Positions 42,734 to 52,089 are shown, counted from the first letter of the stretch. The stretch is 64,000 bases of DNA from JALYNX01 sp963746905 (GCA_963746905.1 CAVVCY010000003.1:1054001-1118000), one strand, 5' to 3'. Notes: generated by a model from the letters alone, not told the origin. Numbers and translations: made by a program.

Positions 42734-44232
42734 TCGATCCCGGAGGCTCAGAACTTTGGTTCGTCACCGGAAGCCAGCATCTCTACGGAGACGAGACACT
42801 CGCCATGGTCGCGGACAACTCGCGCCAGATCGTGTCCGGGCTGAACAGCAGCCCCCACATCCCGCTCAACATCGTCGTCAAACCGGTCATGAGTACCGGG
42901 GATTCGATCTCAGCCATCGTCCGTGAGGCCAACGCCGACCGCCGCTGTGCCGGGTTGATCCTGTGGATGCACACCTTCTCGCCGGCACGGATGTGGATCC
43001 GTGGCCTCGAGGAGCTCAACAAGCCCTACCTGCACCTTCACACCCAGTTCGCACGCGACCTCCCGTGGGCGACAATCGACATGGACTACATGAACGCTCA
43101 CCAGGCGGCCCATGGCGACCGCGAGTTCGGCTACATCGCAAGTCGTCTCCGCTCCCGTCGGAAGATCGTTGCCGGGCATTGGTCCGAGCCTCGGGTCGCC
43201 GAGAGGATCGGCGTCTGGGCCCGAGCGGCTTTCGCTGTTGCCGATGCCTCCGATGCTCGGATCGCCCGCTTCGGCGACAACATGCGAAGCGTGGCCGTCA
43301 CCGAGGGCGACAAGGTCGAGTTCCAACGTGTTTTCGGGTACGACGTCGAGGGCTACGGACTTGGGGAACTGGTGAACCGCATCGGGCAGTTCGCTGATGC
43401 TGAGGTGGACAAGCTGTGCGACGAGTACGACGACTCCTACACGATGGCGCCGGAGCTTCAGCCTGGCGGAGAACGCCGGGAGTCGTTACGGGACGCTGCG
43501 GCGATCGAGCTCGGTCTCCGGTCGCTCCTCGAGGAGGGCGGCTTCGTCGCTTTCACCGACACCTTCGAGAATCTGGAAGGCCTCAAGCAACTGCCGGGGA
43601 TCGCCGCGCAGCGGATCATGGCCGATGGTTACGGGTTCGGGGCCGAGGGCGACTGGAAGACCGCAGCCATGGTGCGGGCCATGAAAGTGATGGCGCACGG
43701 GCTCGAGGGCGGCACCACCTTCATGGAGGACTACACCTACCACCTCGCCCCTGATGGGTCGCTCACTCTTGGAGCGCACATGCTGGAAGTGTGCCCGTCG
43801 ATTGCGGACGGAACACCCCGATGTGAGATCCATCCGCTGTCCATTGGTGGCAAGCAGGATCCCGTGAGGCTCGTCTTCGATGCGCACTCCGGGCCCAGTG
43901 TCAACGCGTCCGTCATCGACCTGGGCAACAGGTTCCGCATGACCGTCGCCCGAGTCGAAGTGGTTACCCCACCTGCGAGCACGCCCGCCCTCCCGGTCGC
44001 CCGATCCATTTGGAGGCCGGAGCCGGATCTGGCCAGCGCGGCCGAGGCGTGGATCCTGGCCGGCGGTTCGCACCACTCGTGTCACAGCAGGGCGCTGAAG
44101 GTCGAGCATCTGGAAGATCTGGCGATGATCCTCGGTGTCGAGCTGGTGAGGATCGATGCCGGGACCGACCTCAGAGAGCTCGAGAAGGAGCTGTTCTGGA
44201 ATGATTCTGCACACCGTCTGATGCAGCGATAG
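42730..44232 (+). CDS. araA: L-arabinose isomerase AraA
   Basis: A manganese-dependent cytosolic enzyme converting L-arabinose to L-ribulose, 500 residues, the family's usual length. ELWFVTGSQHLYGDETL is the diagnostic N-terminus; LILWMHTFSPARMWIRGLE, HTQFARDLPW and MDYMNAHQAAHGDREFGYI follow, with metal-binding HLAPDGSLTLGAHML and GGSHHSCHSRAL near the C-terminus. It is the third gene of araBDA. After it, 272 bp hold the second operator and the leader of the transporter operon. Confidence 0.97.
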   Translation: MIDPGGSELWFVTGSQHLYGDETLAMVADNSRQIVSGLNSSPHIPLNIVVKPVMSTGDSISAIVREANADRRCAGLILWMHTFSPARMWIRGLEELNKPYLHLHTQFARDLPWATIDMDYMNAHQAAHGDREFGYIASRLRSRRKIVAGHWSEPRVAERIGVWARAAFAVADASDARIARFGDNMRSVAVTEGDKVEFQRVFGYDVEGYGLGELVNRIGQFADAEVDKLCDEYDDSYTMAPELQPGGERRESLRDAAAIELGLRSLLEEGGFVAFTDTFENLEGLKQLPGIAAQRIMADGYGFGAEGDWKTAAMVRAMKVMAHGLEGGTTFMEDYTYHLAPDGSLTLGAHMLEVCPSIADGTPRCEIHPLSIGGKQDPVRLVFDAHSGPSVNASVIDLGNRFRMTVARVEVVTPPASTPALPVARSIWRPEPDLASAAEAWILAGGSHHSCHSRALKVEHLEDLAMILGVELVRIDAGTDLRELEKELFWNDSAHRLMQR

Positions 44233-44283
44233 GAGCGGCGAACCAGAGGCACCTGCAAGTGAGTCGACAGGAAACCGGCAAGG

Positions 44284-44309
44284 TGTTAGCGTTCCCGTTA
44301 ACGATAACA
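44284..44309. promoter_or_regulatory. Operator 2 for the LacI-type repressor (sugar importer promoter)
   Basis: The reverse complement of this 26-bp site matches the araBDA operator at 24 of 26 positions; the two differences are in the spacer (A for G) and one half-site (C for T). It lies 195 bp before the binding-protein start codon. It places the importer under the same regulator. No obvious promoter boxes were assigned. Confidence 0.75.
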
Positions 44310-44504
44310 ATCGGCCAACAGCACCCCCCCCAAAGACAATCCCTGAATGAGCAGAGAAGGAGAAGCCCCCATCGATCAGACACCCGATGAGCAAGGCCGT
44401 GCCAACTAAGGCGTCGGATGAGACACACTCACACCGACGGGTGCGTGGTTTGCCAAGCATCACGTCGACGAAAGAGAAACAACCCCAAGCAGTGAGGAGG
44501 AACA

Positions 44505-45524
44505 ATGAAATCACTGAGTAATCGGAAGTCGCAATTCCTGGTGCTACTCGTAGTACTCGGAATGGCTATTGCCGCCTGTGGCGGCGACAGCACAGCGACC
44601 ACCACGGGAGGTGACACCGCGACCACCGCCGGAGGGTCGGCAAGCGGAGACCTCGTCACCGTTGGCTTCGCCCAGACCGGCTCGGAGTCGGGATGGCGCT
44701 CGGCGAACACCGAGTCGATGAAGGCCGCCTTCTCGGAGGAGAACGGGTTCGACCTGATCTTCAATGCGGCTGACAACGACCCGGCGGCGCAGATTGCTGC
44801 GGTTCGCGGCTTCATCAACCAGGGCGTTGACGCGATCGTCATCGCTCCGATCGTCGAGGACGGCTGGGACGACGTGCTGCAGGAGGCCAAGGACGCTGGG
44901 ATTCCAGTAATTCTGGAAGACCGCACCGTGACTTCTTCGGAAGACCTGTGGGACACCTGGGTTGGCCTCGACTTCAAGCGCGAGGGCACCTACGCGGGGG
45001 AGTGGGCGAAGGAAACCTTCGGCGACACCCCGACCAAGATGGTGGTACTCGAAGGAACCACTGGCTCGGCTCCGGCCAACGACCGCGCTGAGGGTTTCGA
45101 CGCGGCCGTCGCCGGCACCGGGATCGAGAAGATCGACTCCCAGACCGGTGACTTCACGCGTGACGGTGGCAAGACTGTCATGGAGGGCTTCCTCCAGAAG
45201 TACGGTGTCGACGGCATCGATCTGGTCTACGCCCACAACGACGACATGGCGCTGGGTGCCATCGAGGCGATCGAGGCCGCGGGCGGCAAGCCGGGCGAGG
45301 ACATCCAGATCGTTTCGATCGATGCTGTCCACGACGGTCTCCAGGCCCTAATCGACGGCAAGATCAACTTCGTCGTCGAGTGCAACCCGCTCTTGGGTGA
45401 GCTAGCTGCGGGCTTCGTGACAAGCGTGCTCGCCGGCGAAACCGTCGAAAAGCGGAACTTCGTCGATGACAAGACATTCACCGCGGAGCAGGCCGAAGAG
45501 GCGCTCCCCGATCGTTTGTACTAA
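44505..45524 (+). CDS. Sugar ABC importer binding lipoprotein (YtfQ-like)
   Basis: A 339-residue periplasmic-binding-protein type I lipoprotein. The signal peptide ends in AIAAC (cysteine about residue 25), followed by a Thr/Gly linker. VTVGFAQTGSESGWRSANTE, FNAADNDPAAQIAAVRGF and IVIAPIVEDGWDDVL resemble YtfQ, which in E. coli binds galactofuranose. The strong AGGAGG at 44495-44500 and a following hairpin point to high expression relative to the transporter genes. In this regulon the likely ligand is an arabinose form, perhaps the furanose; that is inferred from context. Confidence 0.9.
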   Translation: MKSLSNRKSQFLVLLVVLGMAIAACGGDSTATTTGGDTATTAGGSASGDLVTVGFAQTGSESGWRSANTESMKAAFSEENGFDLIFNAADNDPAAQIAAVRGFINQGVDAIVIAPIVEDGWDDVLQEAKDAGIPVILEDRTVTSSEDLWDTWVGLDFKREGTYAGEWAKETFGDTPTKMVVLEGTTGSAPANDRAEGFDAAVAGTGIEKIDSQTGDFTRDGGKTVMEGFLQKYGVDGIDLVYAHNDDMALGAIEAIEAAGGKPGEDIQIVSIDAVHDGLQALIDGKINFVVECNPLLGELAAGFVTSVLAGETVEKRNFVDDKTFTAEQAEEALPDRLY

Positions 45525-45534
45525 ATCGCTTGAA

Positions 45535-45552
45535 CTAACCCGCAAGGGTTAG
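45535..45552 (+). terminator. Intercistronic hairpin after the sugar-binding protein gene
   Basis: CTAACCC and GGGTTAG form a perfect 7-bp stem with a GCAA tetraloop, starting 10 nt after the stop codon. It probably reduces read-through or protects the upstream mRNA, which would give an excess of binding protein over the ATPase and permeases. Confidence 0.7.
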
Positions 45553-45569
45553 CCCCAAGTGGATAGCTT

Positions 45570-45620
45570 GAGTGTCCGGCCGTGGTCCCGGTTCGTCGCC
45601 GGTGCCCCGGTCGGACACTC
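45570..45620 (+). terminator. Second intercistronic hairpin before the ATPase gene
   Basis: GAGTGTCCG at 45570-45578 pairs perfectly with CGGACACTC at 45612-45620, and the 33-nt loop is GC-rich and can fold further. With the hairpin at 45535-45552 it makes a double barrier between the binding protein and the rest of the importer operon. Confidence 0.6.
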
Positions 45621-45644
45621 CTTCGATATATCGAGAGCAAAGGT

Positions 45645-47183
45645 GTGACGTTGGTCGCTGGCGCCGCTTCCCCTCCCATCGTCGAGATGCGCGGAATCAC
45701 AATCCGCTTCCCTGGCGTGCTTGCTCTTGACAACGTGGACTTCTTCCTCCACCCCGGTGAAGTGCACTCGATCATGGGCGAGAACGGCGCTGGGAAGTCC
45801 ACCCTGATCAAGGCGCTGACCGGGGTCTATGCGATCGACAGTGGGTCGATCGATGTGACCGGCAGCAGTCGGGTCTTTCGCAGCACTTTCGATGCAGAGG
45901 CTGCAGGCATCTCGACCGTGTACCAGGAGATCAACCTGTGCACCAACCTGTCCGTGGGCGAGAACGTGATGCTTGGCCACGAGCCCCACAAGGGTGGCCG
46001 GGTCGACTGGAAGGCCGTGCACCGAATGGCGGCCGAGCACCTCGAAGGTCTCGGGATATCGATTGACACCCGGTCGATGCTCTCCAACCACTCGATCGCC
46101 ATTCAACAACTGGTGGCGATCAGCCGCGCCATGGTGTTGGACGCCAAGGTCCTCATCCTCGACGAGCCGACGTCCAGCCTGGATCGTGGCGAGGTCGAGC
46201 GGCTCTTCACCGTGATCCGCGATCTCCGGGACAACGGCGCGGCCATCATCTTTGTCAGCCATTTCCTCGATCAGGTCTACGAGATCGCCGACCGGATCAC
46301 AGTTCTGCGCAATGGGAAGCTGGTGGGCGAGTACATGGTCACGGACCTGCCGCGCGAGGACCTGGTTACCAAGATGATCGGTCACCAGCTCAGTGACCTC
46401 GAAGCCATCTCTTCGACTGCAGCACGCGTGATCGACCGCAACCAGACACCGATCCTCAAAGTGACTGACGTGGGAAGACGCGGTGTGCTCGAGCCGGCAG
46501 ATCTCGAAGTGTTCGACGGTGAGATCGTTGGAATCGCCGGTTTGCTGGGATCCGGGCGCACCGAGCTGGTGCGGCTGCTCTATGGCGCCGACAAGGCCGA
46601 CTCGGGTCAGATCGAGGTTGCCGGCGCGCCCGCCAAGATGACCTCCCCCCGCCACGCAATCGACCACCACATAGCCTTCTCGTCCGAGGATCGGCGTGAG
46701 GAGGGCATCGTGGCCGACCTGACCGTCGCCGAGAACATTGTGCTTGGCATCCAGGCGCGCAAAGGGTTCCGGAAGATCCGCCGGGCGAAGCAGGAATCGG
46801 TGGTGTCGGAATACATGAAGGCGCTCGACGTGCGGCCGGCGGACCCGGACATGGTCGCCGGCAATCTGTCGGGCGGGAACCAGCAGAAGGTGCTCATTGC
46901 ACGCTGGCTCGCCACGGCGCCCGAGCTCCTCATCCTGGACGAGCCGACTCGTGGGATCGATGTCGGCACCAAAGCCGACCTTCAGCGAAAAGTCGCTGAG
47001 TTGTCGGAGCAGGGCCTGTCCGTGATCTTCATCTCATCGGAGCTCGAGGAGGTGCTGCGACTCGCCCAGCGCGTGCTGGTCATGAGAGACCGCAAGTGCA
47101 TCGGTGAGCTCGACTCGCGAAACGTCAATCTGGATGGACTGATCGACTTCATCGCCAATGAGGGCAAGGAGAGCGCAGCTTGA
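45645..47183 (+). CDS. Sugar ABC importer ATPase, two-domain (YtfR-like)
   Basis: A 512-residue cytoplasmic protein with two fused nucleotide-binding domains, as in monosaccharide importers. The first has Walker A GENGAGKSTLIKALTGV (about residues 46-62), QQLVAISRAM in place of the canonical signature, and LILDEPTSSLD. The second has a degenerate Walker A (GLLGSGRTELVRLLYG), signature LSGGNQQKVLIARWL and LILDEPTRGID. I place the start at the GTG of 45645; the longer frame from 45582 overlaps the hairpin. It is coupled to the first permease by a TTGA overlap. Confidence 0.92.
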   Translation: MTLVAGAASPPIVEMRGITIRFPGVLALDNVDFFLHPGEVHSIMGENGAGKSTLIKALTGVYAIDSGSIDVTGSSRVFRSTFDAEAAGISTVYQEINLCTNLSVGENVMLGHEPHKGGRVDWKAVHRMAAEHLEGLGISIDTRSMLSNHSIAIQQLVAISRAMVLDAKVLILDEPTSSLDRGEVERLFTVIRDLRDNGAAIIFVSHFLDQVYEIADRITVLRNGKLVGEYMVTDLPREDLVTKMIGHQLSDLEAISSTAARVIDRNQTPILKVTDVGRRGVLEPADLEVFDGEIVGIAGLLGSGRTELVRLLYGADKADSGQIEVAGAPAKMTSPRHAIDHHIAFSSEDRREEGIVADLTVAENIVLGIQARKGFRKIRRAKQESVVSEYMKALDVRPADPDMVAGNLSGGNQQKVLIARWLATAPELLILDEPTRGIDVGTKADLQRKVAELSEQGLSVIFISSELEEVLRLAQRVLVMRDRKCIGELDSRNVNLDGLIDFIANEGKESAA

Positions 47184-48229
47184 AGGGACTAATGAAGCAC
47201 CGACTCTTCTGGCCGGTTGTCGCATTGGTCACGCTCATCCTGATCAACACCATTGCCCGCTCACAGTTCGCCAGCATCACGATTCAAGACGGCCGTCTCT
47301 ACGGCGCCTTGATCGACATCCTGCGTCAAAGCGCTCCATTGATGCTGGTGGCGCTTGGCATGACGATCGTCATCGCCACGCGGGGCATCGATCTGTCGGT
47401 CGGAGCGGTTATGGCCGTGTCCGGAGCGGTGGCACTCACCATCATTGACGGCGCGGCGGATCCGGACAGTCTCAGCGTGGTCATGGTTGCCGTGGTGGCC
47501 GCGATCCTGGCGTCGCTCGTGCTTGGCGTGTGGAACGGTTTCCTCGTCGCCCTGTTGGGCATCCAACCGATCATCGCCACCCTGGTGCTCATGCTCGCCG
47601 GCCGCGGCGTGGCACTCCTCATCACCGGTGGATTCATCACCACCGTGAACAGCACGCCGTTCGAGTACATCTCGACCGGGTACCTTCTGTTGTTGCCGTT
47701 CGCCTTCTTCATCTGGGTGGCGGCGTTCGCGGCCGTTGCGGCGATCGAGCGGAGGACAGCACTTGGCGTCCTCACCGAGGCTGTTGGTATCAACCCTGAG
47801 GCGAGCCGACTCGCCGGAGTGCGCTCGCGCGGCATCATCTGGAGCGCCTACGCCGCCAGTGCCACGCTCGCCGGCATCGCGGGCGTGATCTATGCCTCGA
47901 ATATCAAGGCAGCCGATGCCAATGCGGCCGGCCAATTCATCGAGCTCTACGCGATCCTCGCCGTCGTGTTGGGCGGTACCTCGCTAATGGGTGGCAAGTT
48001 CAGCATCGCGGGCACTGTTGTGGGCGTGCTGATCATCCAGACACTCGACTCCACGATCCTCTTCCTCGGAGTGCCGTCGGCTCAGAGCCCGGTGTTCTTC
48101 GCAATCGTCGTCATCATCGTCGTGGTCATCCAGTCACCACGCTTGCATCGTGTTGTGCGAAACCTCTTCCATGCGGTGCGCTCTCGAGGGTCCACCGATT
48201 CCACCCATGACGCGGAGGTGGCAGCGTGA
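47180..48229 (+). CDS. Sugar ABC importer permease 1 (YtfT-like)
   Basis: A 349-residue membrane permease of the branched monosaccharide type. About nine hydrophobic helices are seen, with MTIVIATRGIDLSVGAVMAVSGAV and LEAVGIN-like coupling region (TEAVGINPEASRLAGV). VLGGTSLMGGKFSIAGTVVG is typical of RbsC/YtfT. The TTG at 47180 overlaps the ATPase stop and has AAGGAGAG upstream; an ATG at 47192 is an alternative. It pairs with the second permease, as in the YtfQRT-YjfF system. Confidence 0.9.
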   Translation: MKGLMKHRLFWPVVALVTLILINTIARSQFASITIQDGRLYGALIDILRQSAPLMLVALGMTIVIATRGIDLSVGAVMAVSGAVALTIIDGAADPDSLSVVMVAVVAAILASLVLGVWNGFLVALLGIQPIIATLVLMLAGRGVALLITGGFITTVNSTPFEYISTGYLLLLPFAFFIWVAAFAAVAAIERRTALGVLTEAVGINPEASRLAGVRSRGIIWSAYAASATLAGIAGVIYASNIKAADANAAGQFIELYAILAVVLGGTSLMGGKFSIAGTVVGVLIIQTLDSTILFLGVPSAQSPVFFAIVVIIVVVIQSPRLHRVVRNLFHAVRSRGSTDSTHDAEVAA

Positions 48230-49248
48230 GTGCCAAGGTCGAGGCCGTCGCCCCAGCACGCTCGAACGTCGGCGAGTACTACCTGACGTTCTTGAGTCGG
48301 CATTCGTCGCTGCTCCCTACGTTTGCGGCGATCGCCATCCTGATCCTGCTCCTTATTGGCGCGGAGGTGTTCTTGAGGGGAGAATTCCTCTCCCCGGGCA
48401 ACATTTCTGCGCTGCTGCTGGACAACGCCTTCCTGCTGATCCTGGCCGTGGGCATGACATTTGTCATCCTCACCGGGGGAATCGACCTCTCCGTGGGCTC
48501 GGTGATGGCGTTTACCGGCATCTGGCTGGCGAAGCTGCTCGAGGCCGGGACCTCATTGGCGATTGCCCTCCCGATCATCATCGTGGGTGGCGCATTGATC
48601 GGCCTGCTCATCGGGGTCCTGGTGCAGTTCTTCGACGTCCAGCCGTTCATCGCCTCGCTGGCGGGCCTGTTCCTGGCCCGCGGTCTCGCCTTCGTCGTGA
48701 GCCTTTCGTCGATCAAGGTCGAGACCGCTTCCGTGCTGTGGCTGCAGTCGACACGATTCCGGCTTGGCGATTGGTACATCACACCGACCGGCATCCTCGC
48801 GCTGTTCGTGGTGCTCGTCGGTGCGTTGGTGATGCAATACACCCGCTTCGGGCGGACTACTTACGCGGTCGGCGGGAACAAGCAGGCAGCATTGATGGGC
48901 CTCAAAGTGGCACGCACCACGGTCTCCGTATACGTCATATCGGGCGTCTGTGGCGGTCTTGCCGGCCTGGTGCTTACCGCATATTCGGGTGCTGGCTATC
49001 CGCGCAACGGTGTGGGTACGGAGCTCGACGTGATCGCGGCCGTGGTCATCGGCGGAACATTGCTGAGCGGGGGCCGCGGATATGTCTTGGGCTCACTCGT
49101 AGGTGTGCTCGTCTACGGCACCATCAAGACCATTATCTCTTTCATGGGTGCCGAGCAATTCTTGATGCAGATTGTCATCGGCGGGCTGCTCCTGGTGTTC
49201 ATCGTGGTCCAGCGGGCGATCGTTGCCCGCTCCGATCGCCGAACCTGA
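48226..49248 (+). CDS. Sugar ABC importer permease 2 (YjfF-like)
   Basis: A 340-residue permease homologous to the preceding one: GMTFVILTGGIDLSVGSVMAFTG, TYAVGGNKQAALMGLKVART and VVIGGTLLSGGRGYVLGSLVG. Two different permeases in one sugar operon match the E. coli galactofuranose importer layout and suggest a heterodimer. The GTG at 48226 overlaps the stop of the first permease. It is the last gene of the arabinose-type transport operon. Confidence 0.9.
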   Translation: MSAKVEAVAPARSNVGEYYLTFLSRHSSLLPTFAAIAILILLLIGAEVFLRGEFLSPGNISALLLDNAFLLILAVGMTFVILTGGIDLSVGSVMAFTGIWLAKLLEAGTSLAIALPIIIVGGALIGLLIGVLVQFFDVQPFIASLAGLFLARGLAFVVSLSSIKVETASVLWLQSTRFRLGDWYITPTGILALFVVLVGALVMQYTRFGRTTYAVGGNKQAALMGLKVARTTVSVYVISGVCGGLAGLVLTAYSGAGYPRNGVGTELDVIAAVVIGGTLLSGGRGYVLGSLVGVLVYGTIKTIISFMGAEQFLMQIVIGGLLLVFIVVQRAIVARSDRRT

Positions 49249-49374
49249 TCTCCTCGATTCGCGTTCGCCGGCTACCTCAACGATTTCGACGTGGGAAGCG
49301 TCGTTTCCACCCCGCCCTTCGGCCCTGGGCCTCGCGTCGCATTCGGCGGCGATAGCATCGCCTGCGATCCGGCC

Positions 49375-51360
49375 GTGAGCAGAAAACCACTTCTCCTTCG
49401 CTCTCCGCTCCTTGCAACCGCCGCCCTGATCATCGCCGCCACCTCCGGGGGCGTGGTCGTCCATGTGGCCGGGCTTCCCCCTCCAGCAGTCGGGACGGTT
49501 GGTGAGGACGGGCCGGCCGCTGACGCCGCGTTGAACAACGCCGAGGATGTGGCAGTCGCGCCCAACGGCGACATCTACATCGCCGACTACAACAGCGCGC
49601 GACTGCTCCGCATCCGCGATGGGATCCTCACCGTCGCCTATCGGGGCGACCTCAGCGCCGATGAGAACGATTTCTCCGGGGTCGCGGTCGCCGCAGATGG
49701 GACGGTCTACTTCACAACGGGGGAGGCAGTGATGTCCATCTCTTCGGAGGGGACGATCGCCGAAGTAGTCGCGGAAGAGGCGGGGTCTCAGGTCTACGGT
49801 CCCAAACTGGCCGTGGGACCGGACGGCGCTCTCTACGTCGCCGGTGGACGCCTTCCCCGTCTCGATCGCGTCGAGGAAGACGGGACCACCACGCTCATCG
49901 CCGGATCGGACGAGTTGGCAACCGAGCCGGGAGTCGGTGATGGTGGGCCGGCCAGTGGTGCCCGTTTCGGGAGCATTTCCGATCTCGCGATCGACTCTTC
50001 AGGTGCGATCTTCGTCGCCGACGAAGCGTTCGGCGATGTGAGGCGAATCGGCCCCGACGGCATGGTTTCCACGGTGTTCGGTGGCGGGACGATCCCGATC
50101 CAACAGGCGGTCGACGGAACCGCTGCCGTCGCGATCGACTACGGGTCGGCCGAGATCGGAGTGGCGGTCGACAGCAATGATCGTCTCTACCTCGTCCCCC
50201 GTCTCGGTCGCGGGGTATTCGTCGTCGACCAAGGAGTTGTCACCACTGTTCTCGGAGGCGGAACCAATCCGGGGACGGGCTTTCCGCCACTCGAAACCCA
50301 GCTCTCGGCGCCCACCCGGATCGCTCTCAGCAACGACGACGAGTTGCTGATCCTCGTTGAGGACGGGCGTTACCTTTATCAGTCTGCGGGAGCAGCCGAA
50401 GTGGGCAGCCTGGTGGCCTCGGTTCCCTCACCTGACGCCATCAACCTCGACCCGGTGGTGGTTGCCGCATCGGTTGCCCTGACTGCAGGGCTGCTCTTTC
50501 TGGTCCCCTTCCCCGCCGAGATCTTCAACAACACGCTGGTCGACCATCACGACCAGATCCGGTCCTGGTTCCGGCGAAGGAAGGATGAGGCCTCCGGCGC
50601 GATCTGGGAAAAGCCGTGGATGCTGATTCTGGGGCTGATCGTGATGGCCCTTCTCTACGGATTCCTCGATCCTGGCTTTGGCTTGAACAGCGCGTCGCTC
50701 TCCACGTTCGGCGGGCTTCTTCTCGGCGTTGTCTTCACCACTGTCGGCTTCGCGGTGCCAACCCTGATCCTGCGGCGAACCCGAGCCAAGGATCGGGGCC
50801 ACTTGAGGGTCCTTCCGGTCGCACTGTTGGTGGGAGTGGCCTGTGTCCTCATCTCCCGGCTGATCGGTTTTCTTCCCGGCTACCTCTACGGGGTTGCCCT
50901 CGGCTTGGTCTTTGCCGCCGAAGTCGGAGATGACGTGGCTTCGAAAGAAGTGACAACCACCTCGGTTGTGATCCTCGCGATCGCGTTGACCGCATGGTTC
51001 GGCCTCGGCGCCGTGAGGTCCGCTGGCGCAGGGAGCATGTCCAACTTGGTTCAGGCGACCCTCGCCATGACGACGGTGTCAGCCTTCGAGGCGCTGGTGT
51101 TCGGGTTGTTGCCGATTCATGGCATGCCCGGCAGGGTCCTGTTTCAGCAGCGTCGCTGGCTTTGGGTAGTGATATGGGGGACTTCCGTCCTCGCCTTTTT
51201 CCACGTCCTGGTCAACCCGCAGTCCGGGTACCTGGTCAACACCGCGTTGGTGCCCGTGGCGACCACCTACGGCCTGCTTGCCTTCTTCACACTGGTCTCT
51301 CTCGGCCTCTGGGTCTGGTTCCGCCGCGCCGATCGGAGAGAGTCGGCAAGCTTGGGCTGA
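49375..51360 (+). CDS. NHL-repeat protein fused to a multi-pass membrane domain
   Basis: A 661-residue protein. An N-terminal signal or anchor (PLLATAALIIAATSGGVVV) leads to about 330 extracytoplasmic residues of NHL-type propeller repeats (EDVAVAPNGDIYIADYNSAR, ISDLAIDSSGAIFVADEAFG and others, with VGDGGPAS between). A second half of about eight membrane helices (from about residue 365) carries an FGLLPIHGMPG motif in a conserved loop. FGLLPxxxxxG occurs in unrelated-looking actinobacterial membrane proteins of unknown role. The GTG at 49375 is chosen because it directly precedes a signal-like segment. The function is unknown. Confidence 0.75.
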   Translation: MSRKPLLLRSPLLATAALIIAATSGGVVVHVAGLPPPAVGTVGEDGPAADAALNNAEDVAVAPNGDIYIADYNSARLLRIRDGILTVAYRGDLSADENDFSGVAVAADGTVYFTTGEAVMSISSEGTIAEVVAEEAGSQVYGPKLAVGPDGALYVAGGRLPRLDRVEEDGTTTLIAGSDELATEPGVGDGGPASGARFGSISDLAIDSSGAIFVADEAFGDVRRIGPDGMVSTVFGGGTIPIQQAVDGTAAVAIDYGSAEIGVAVDSNDRLYLVPRLGRGVFVVDQGVVTTVLGGGTNPGTGFPPLETQLSAPTRIALSNDDELLILVEDGRYLYQSAGAAEVGSLVASVPSPDAINLDPVVVAASVALTAGLLFLVPFPAEIFNNTLVDHHDQIRSWFRRRKDEASGAIWEKPWMLILGLIVMALLYGFLDPGFGLNSASLSTFGGLLLGVVFTTVGFAVPTLILRRTRAKDRGHLRVLPVALLVGVACVLISRLIGFLPGYLYGVALGLVFAAEVGDDVASKEVTTTSVVILAIALTAWFGLGAVRSAGAGSMSNLVQATLAMTTVSAFEALVFGLLPIHGMPGRVLFQQRRWLWVVIWGTSVLAFFHVLVNPQSGYLVNTALVPVATTYGLLAFFTLVSLGLWVWFRRADRRESASLG

Positions 51361-51369
51361 TCACCATGT

Positions 51370-51942
51370 TCAGCCGAGAGCTCTAGTCGCCATTTGGCTC
51401 ATCTGTTCGTCGGTGATGTCCTGTGAAAGCGAAAAGACCACCACCACATTCTCACCTTGCCGGGCTACCACATAAGTCAGGGGATACCCTGCGAGAAGGC
51501 GGAATCCGACGGCTTCCTCGCCAATGCCGGTCAGCTGCTCTGCGGGCTGGTAGGCGCCTTCTGGTGGGAAGGACAGCTCGTAGGTGTCAGCTCCCGTGAG
51601 CACGTTGACCCCGACGAATCCGTCTCCCGCCGTTGTCTGGTAGTTGGCGCACATCCCGCCGGCTCCGACGTCCGAGCCGCGGGGCACGGCGACGACCTCG
51701 ACGCCGGTAATGGTCTTCACGTCTGCAGCGGTGAGAGAGGGGCATTCGTCGCCCTCTTGAGCGGCTGCCGTTGTGCTGGCCCCGGCGAGGGTGGTGACGG
51801 CAGATGGTCCGCCTGTGGTAGACGTCCCTGAAACGCCGTCATTGGTGCTTCCGGTGGCTGAGTCACCTCCGCACGCGGCGATGAGCAACAGGGCCGCGGT
51901 GACCACGTAAAGGGCTGAGAAGCGTCGTTCCCTTGAAGTCAT
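51370..51942 (-). CDS. Small lipoprotein (DUF3558-like)
   Basis: A 190-residue lipoprotein with lipobox LLLIAAC (cysteine about residue 24) and a Ser/Thr/Gly linker. The folded part begins DECPSLTAADVKTITGVEV and has a cysteine pair (CPSL and MCANY) as in DUF3558-type actinobacterial lipoproteins, and ends in QDITDEQMSQMATRAL. AAAGGAGAAGAT gives a good ribosome-binding site for the ATG at 51942; the frame to 51966 is longer but lacks one. It converges on the NHL gene with 9 nt between stops. The function is unknown. Confidence 0.75.
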   Translation of the reverse strand: MTSRERRFSALYVVTAALLLIAACGGDSATGSTNDGVSGTSTTGGPSAVTTLAGASTTAAAQEGDECPSLTAADVKTITGVEVVAVPRGSDVGAGGMCANYQTTAGDGFVGVNVLTGADTYELSFPPEGAYQPAEQLTGIGEEAVGFRLLAGYPLTYVVARQGENVVVVFSLSQDITDEQMSQMATRALG

Positions 51943-52089
51943 ATCTTCTCCTTTCCTCCCTTTCATTACCCGTTCGGCGTTACCAGATCGTTACCGGCCT
52001 GTGGTTGCACCGCCCCCGAGCGAAACCTGCCCCTGGGTCGCGATCGGTGCTGCCTTGGAGAGGGTTCATTCAAAGCGCCGGCGCTCCGA

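Noticed and set aside
42730..44232. Possible frameshift within the ara genes
   Set aside because: All three ara frames run the full family length with conserved motifs to the end, so no indel is indicated here.
44347..44409. 20-codon mini-ORF in the leader of the sugar importer operon
   Set aside because: There is no ribosome-binding site, no arabinose-linked codons and no attenuator fold around it; it is likely chance.
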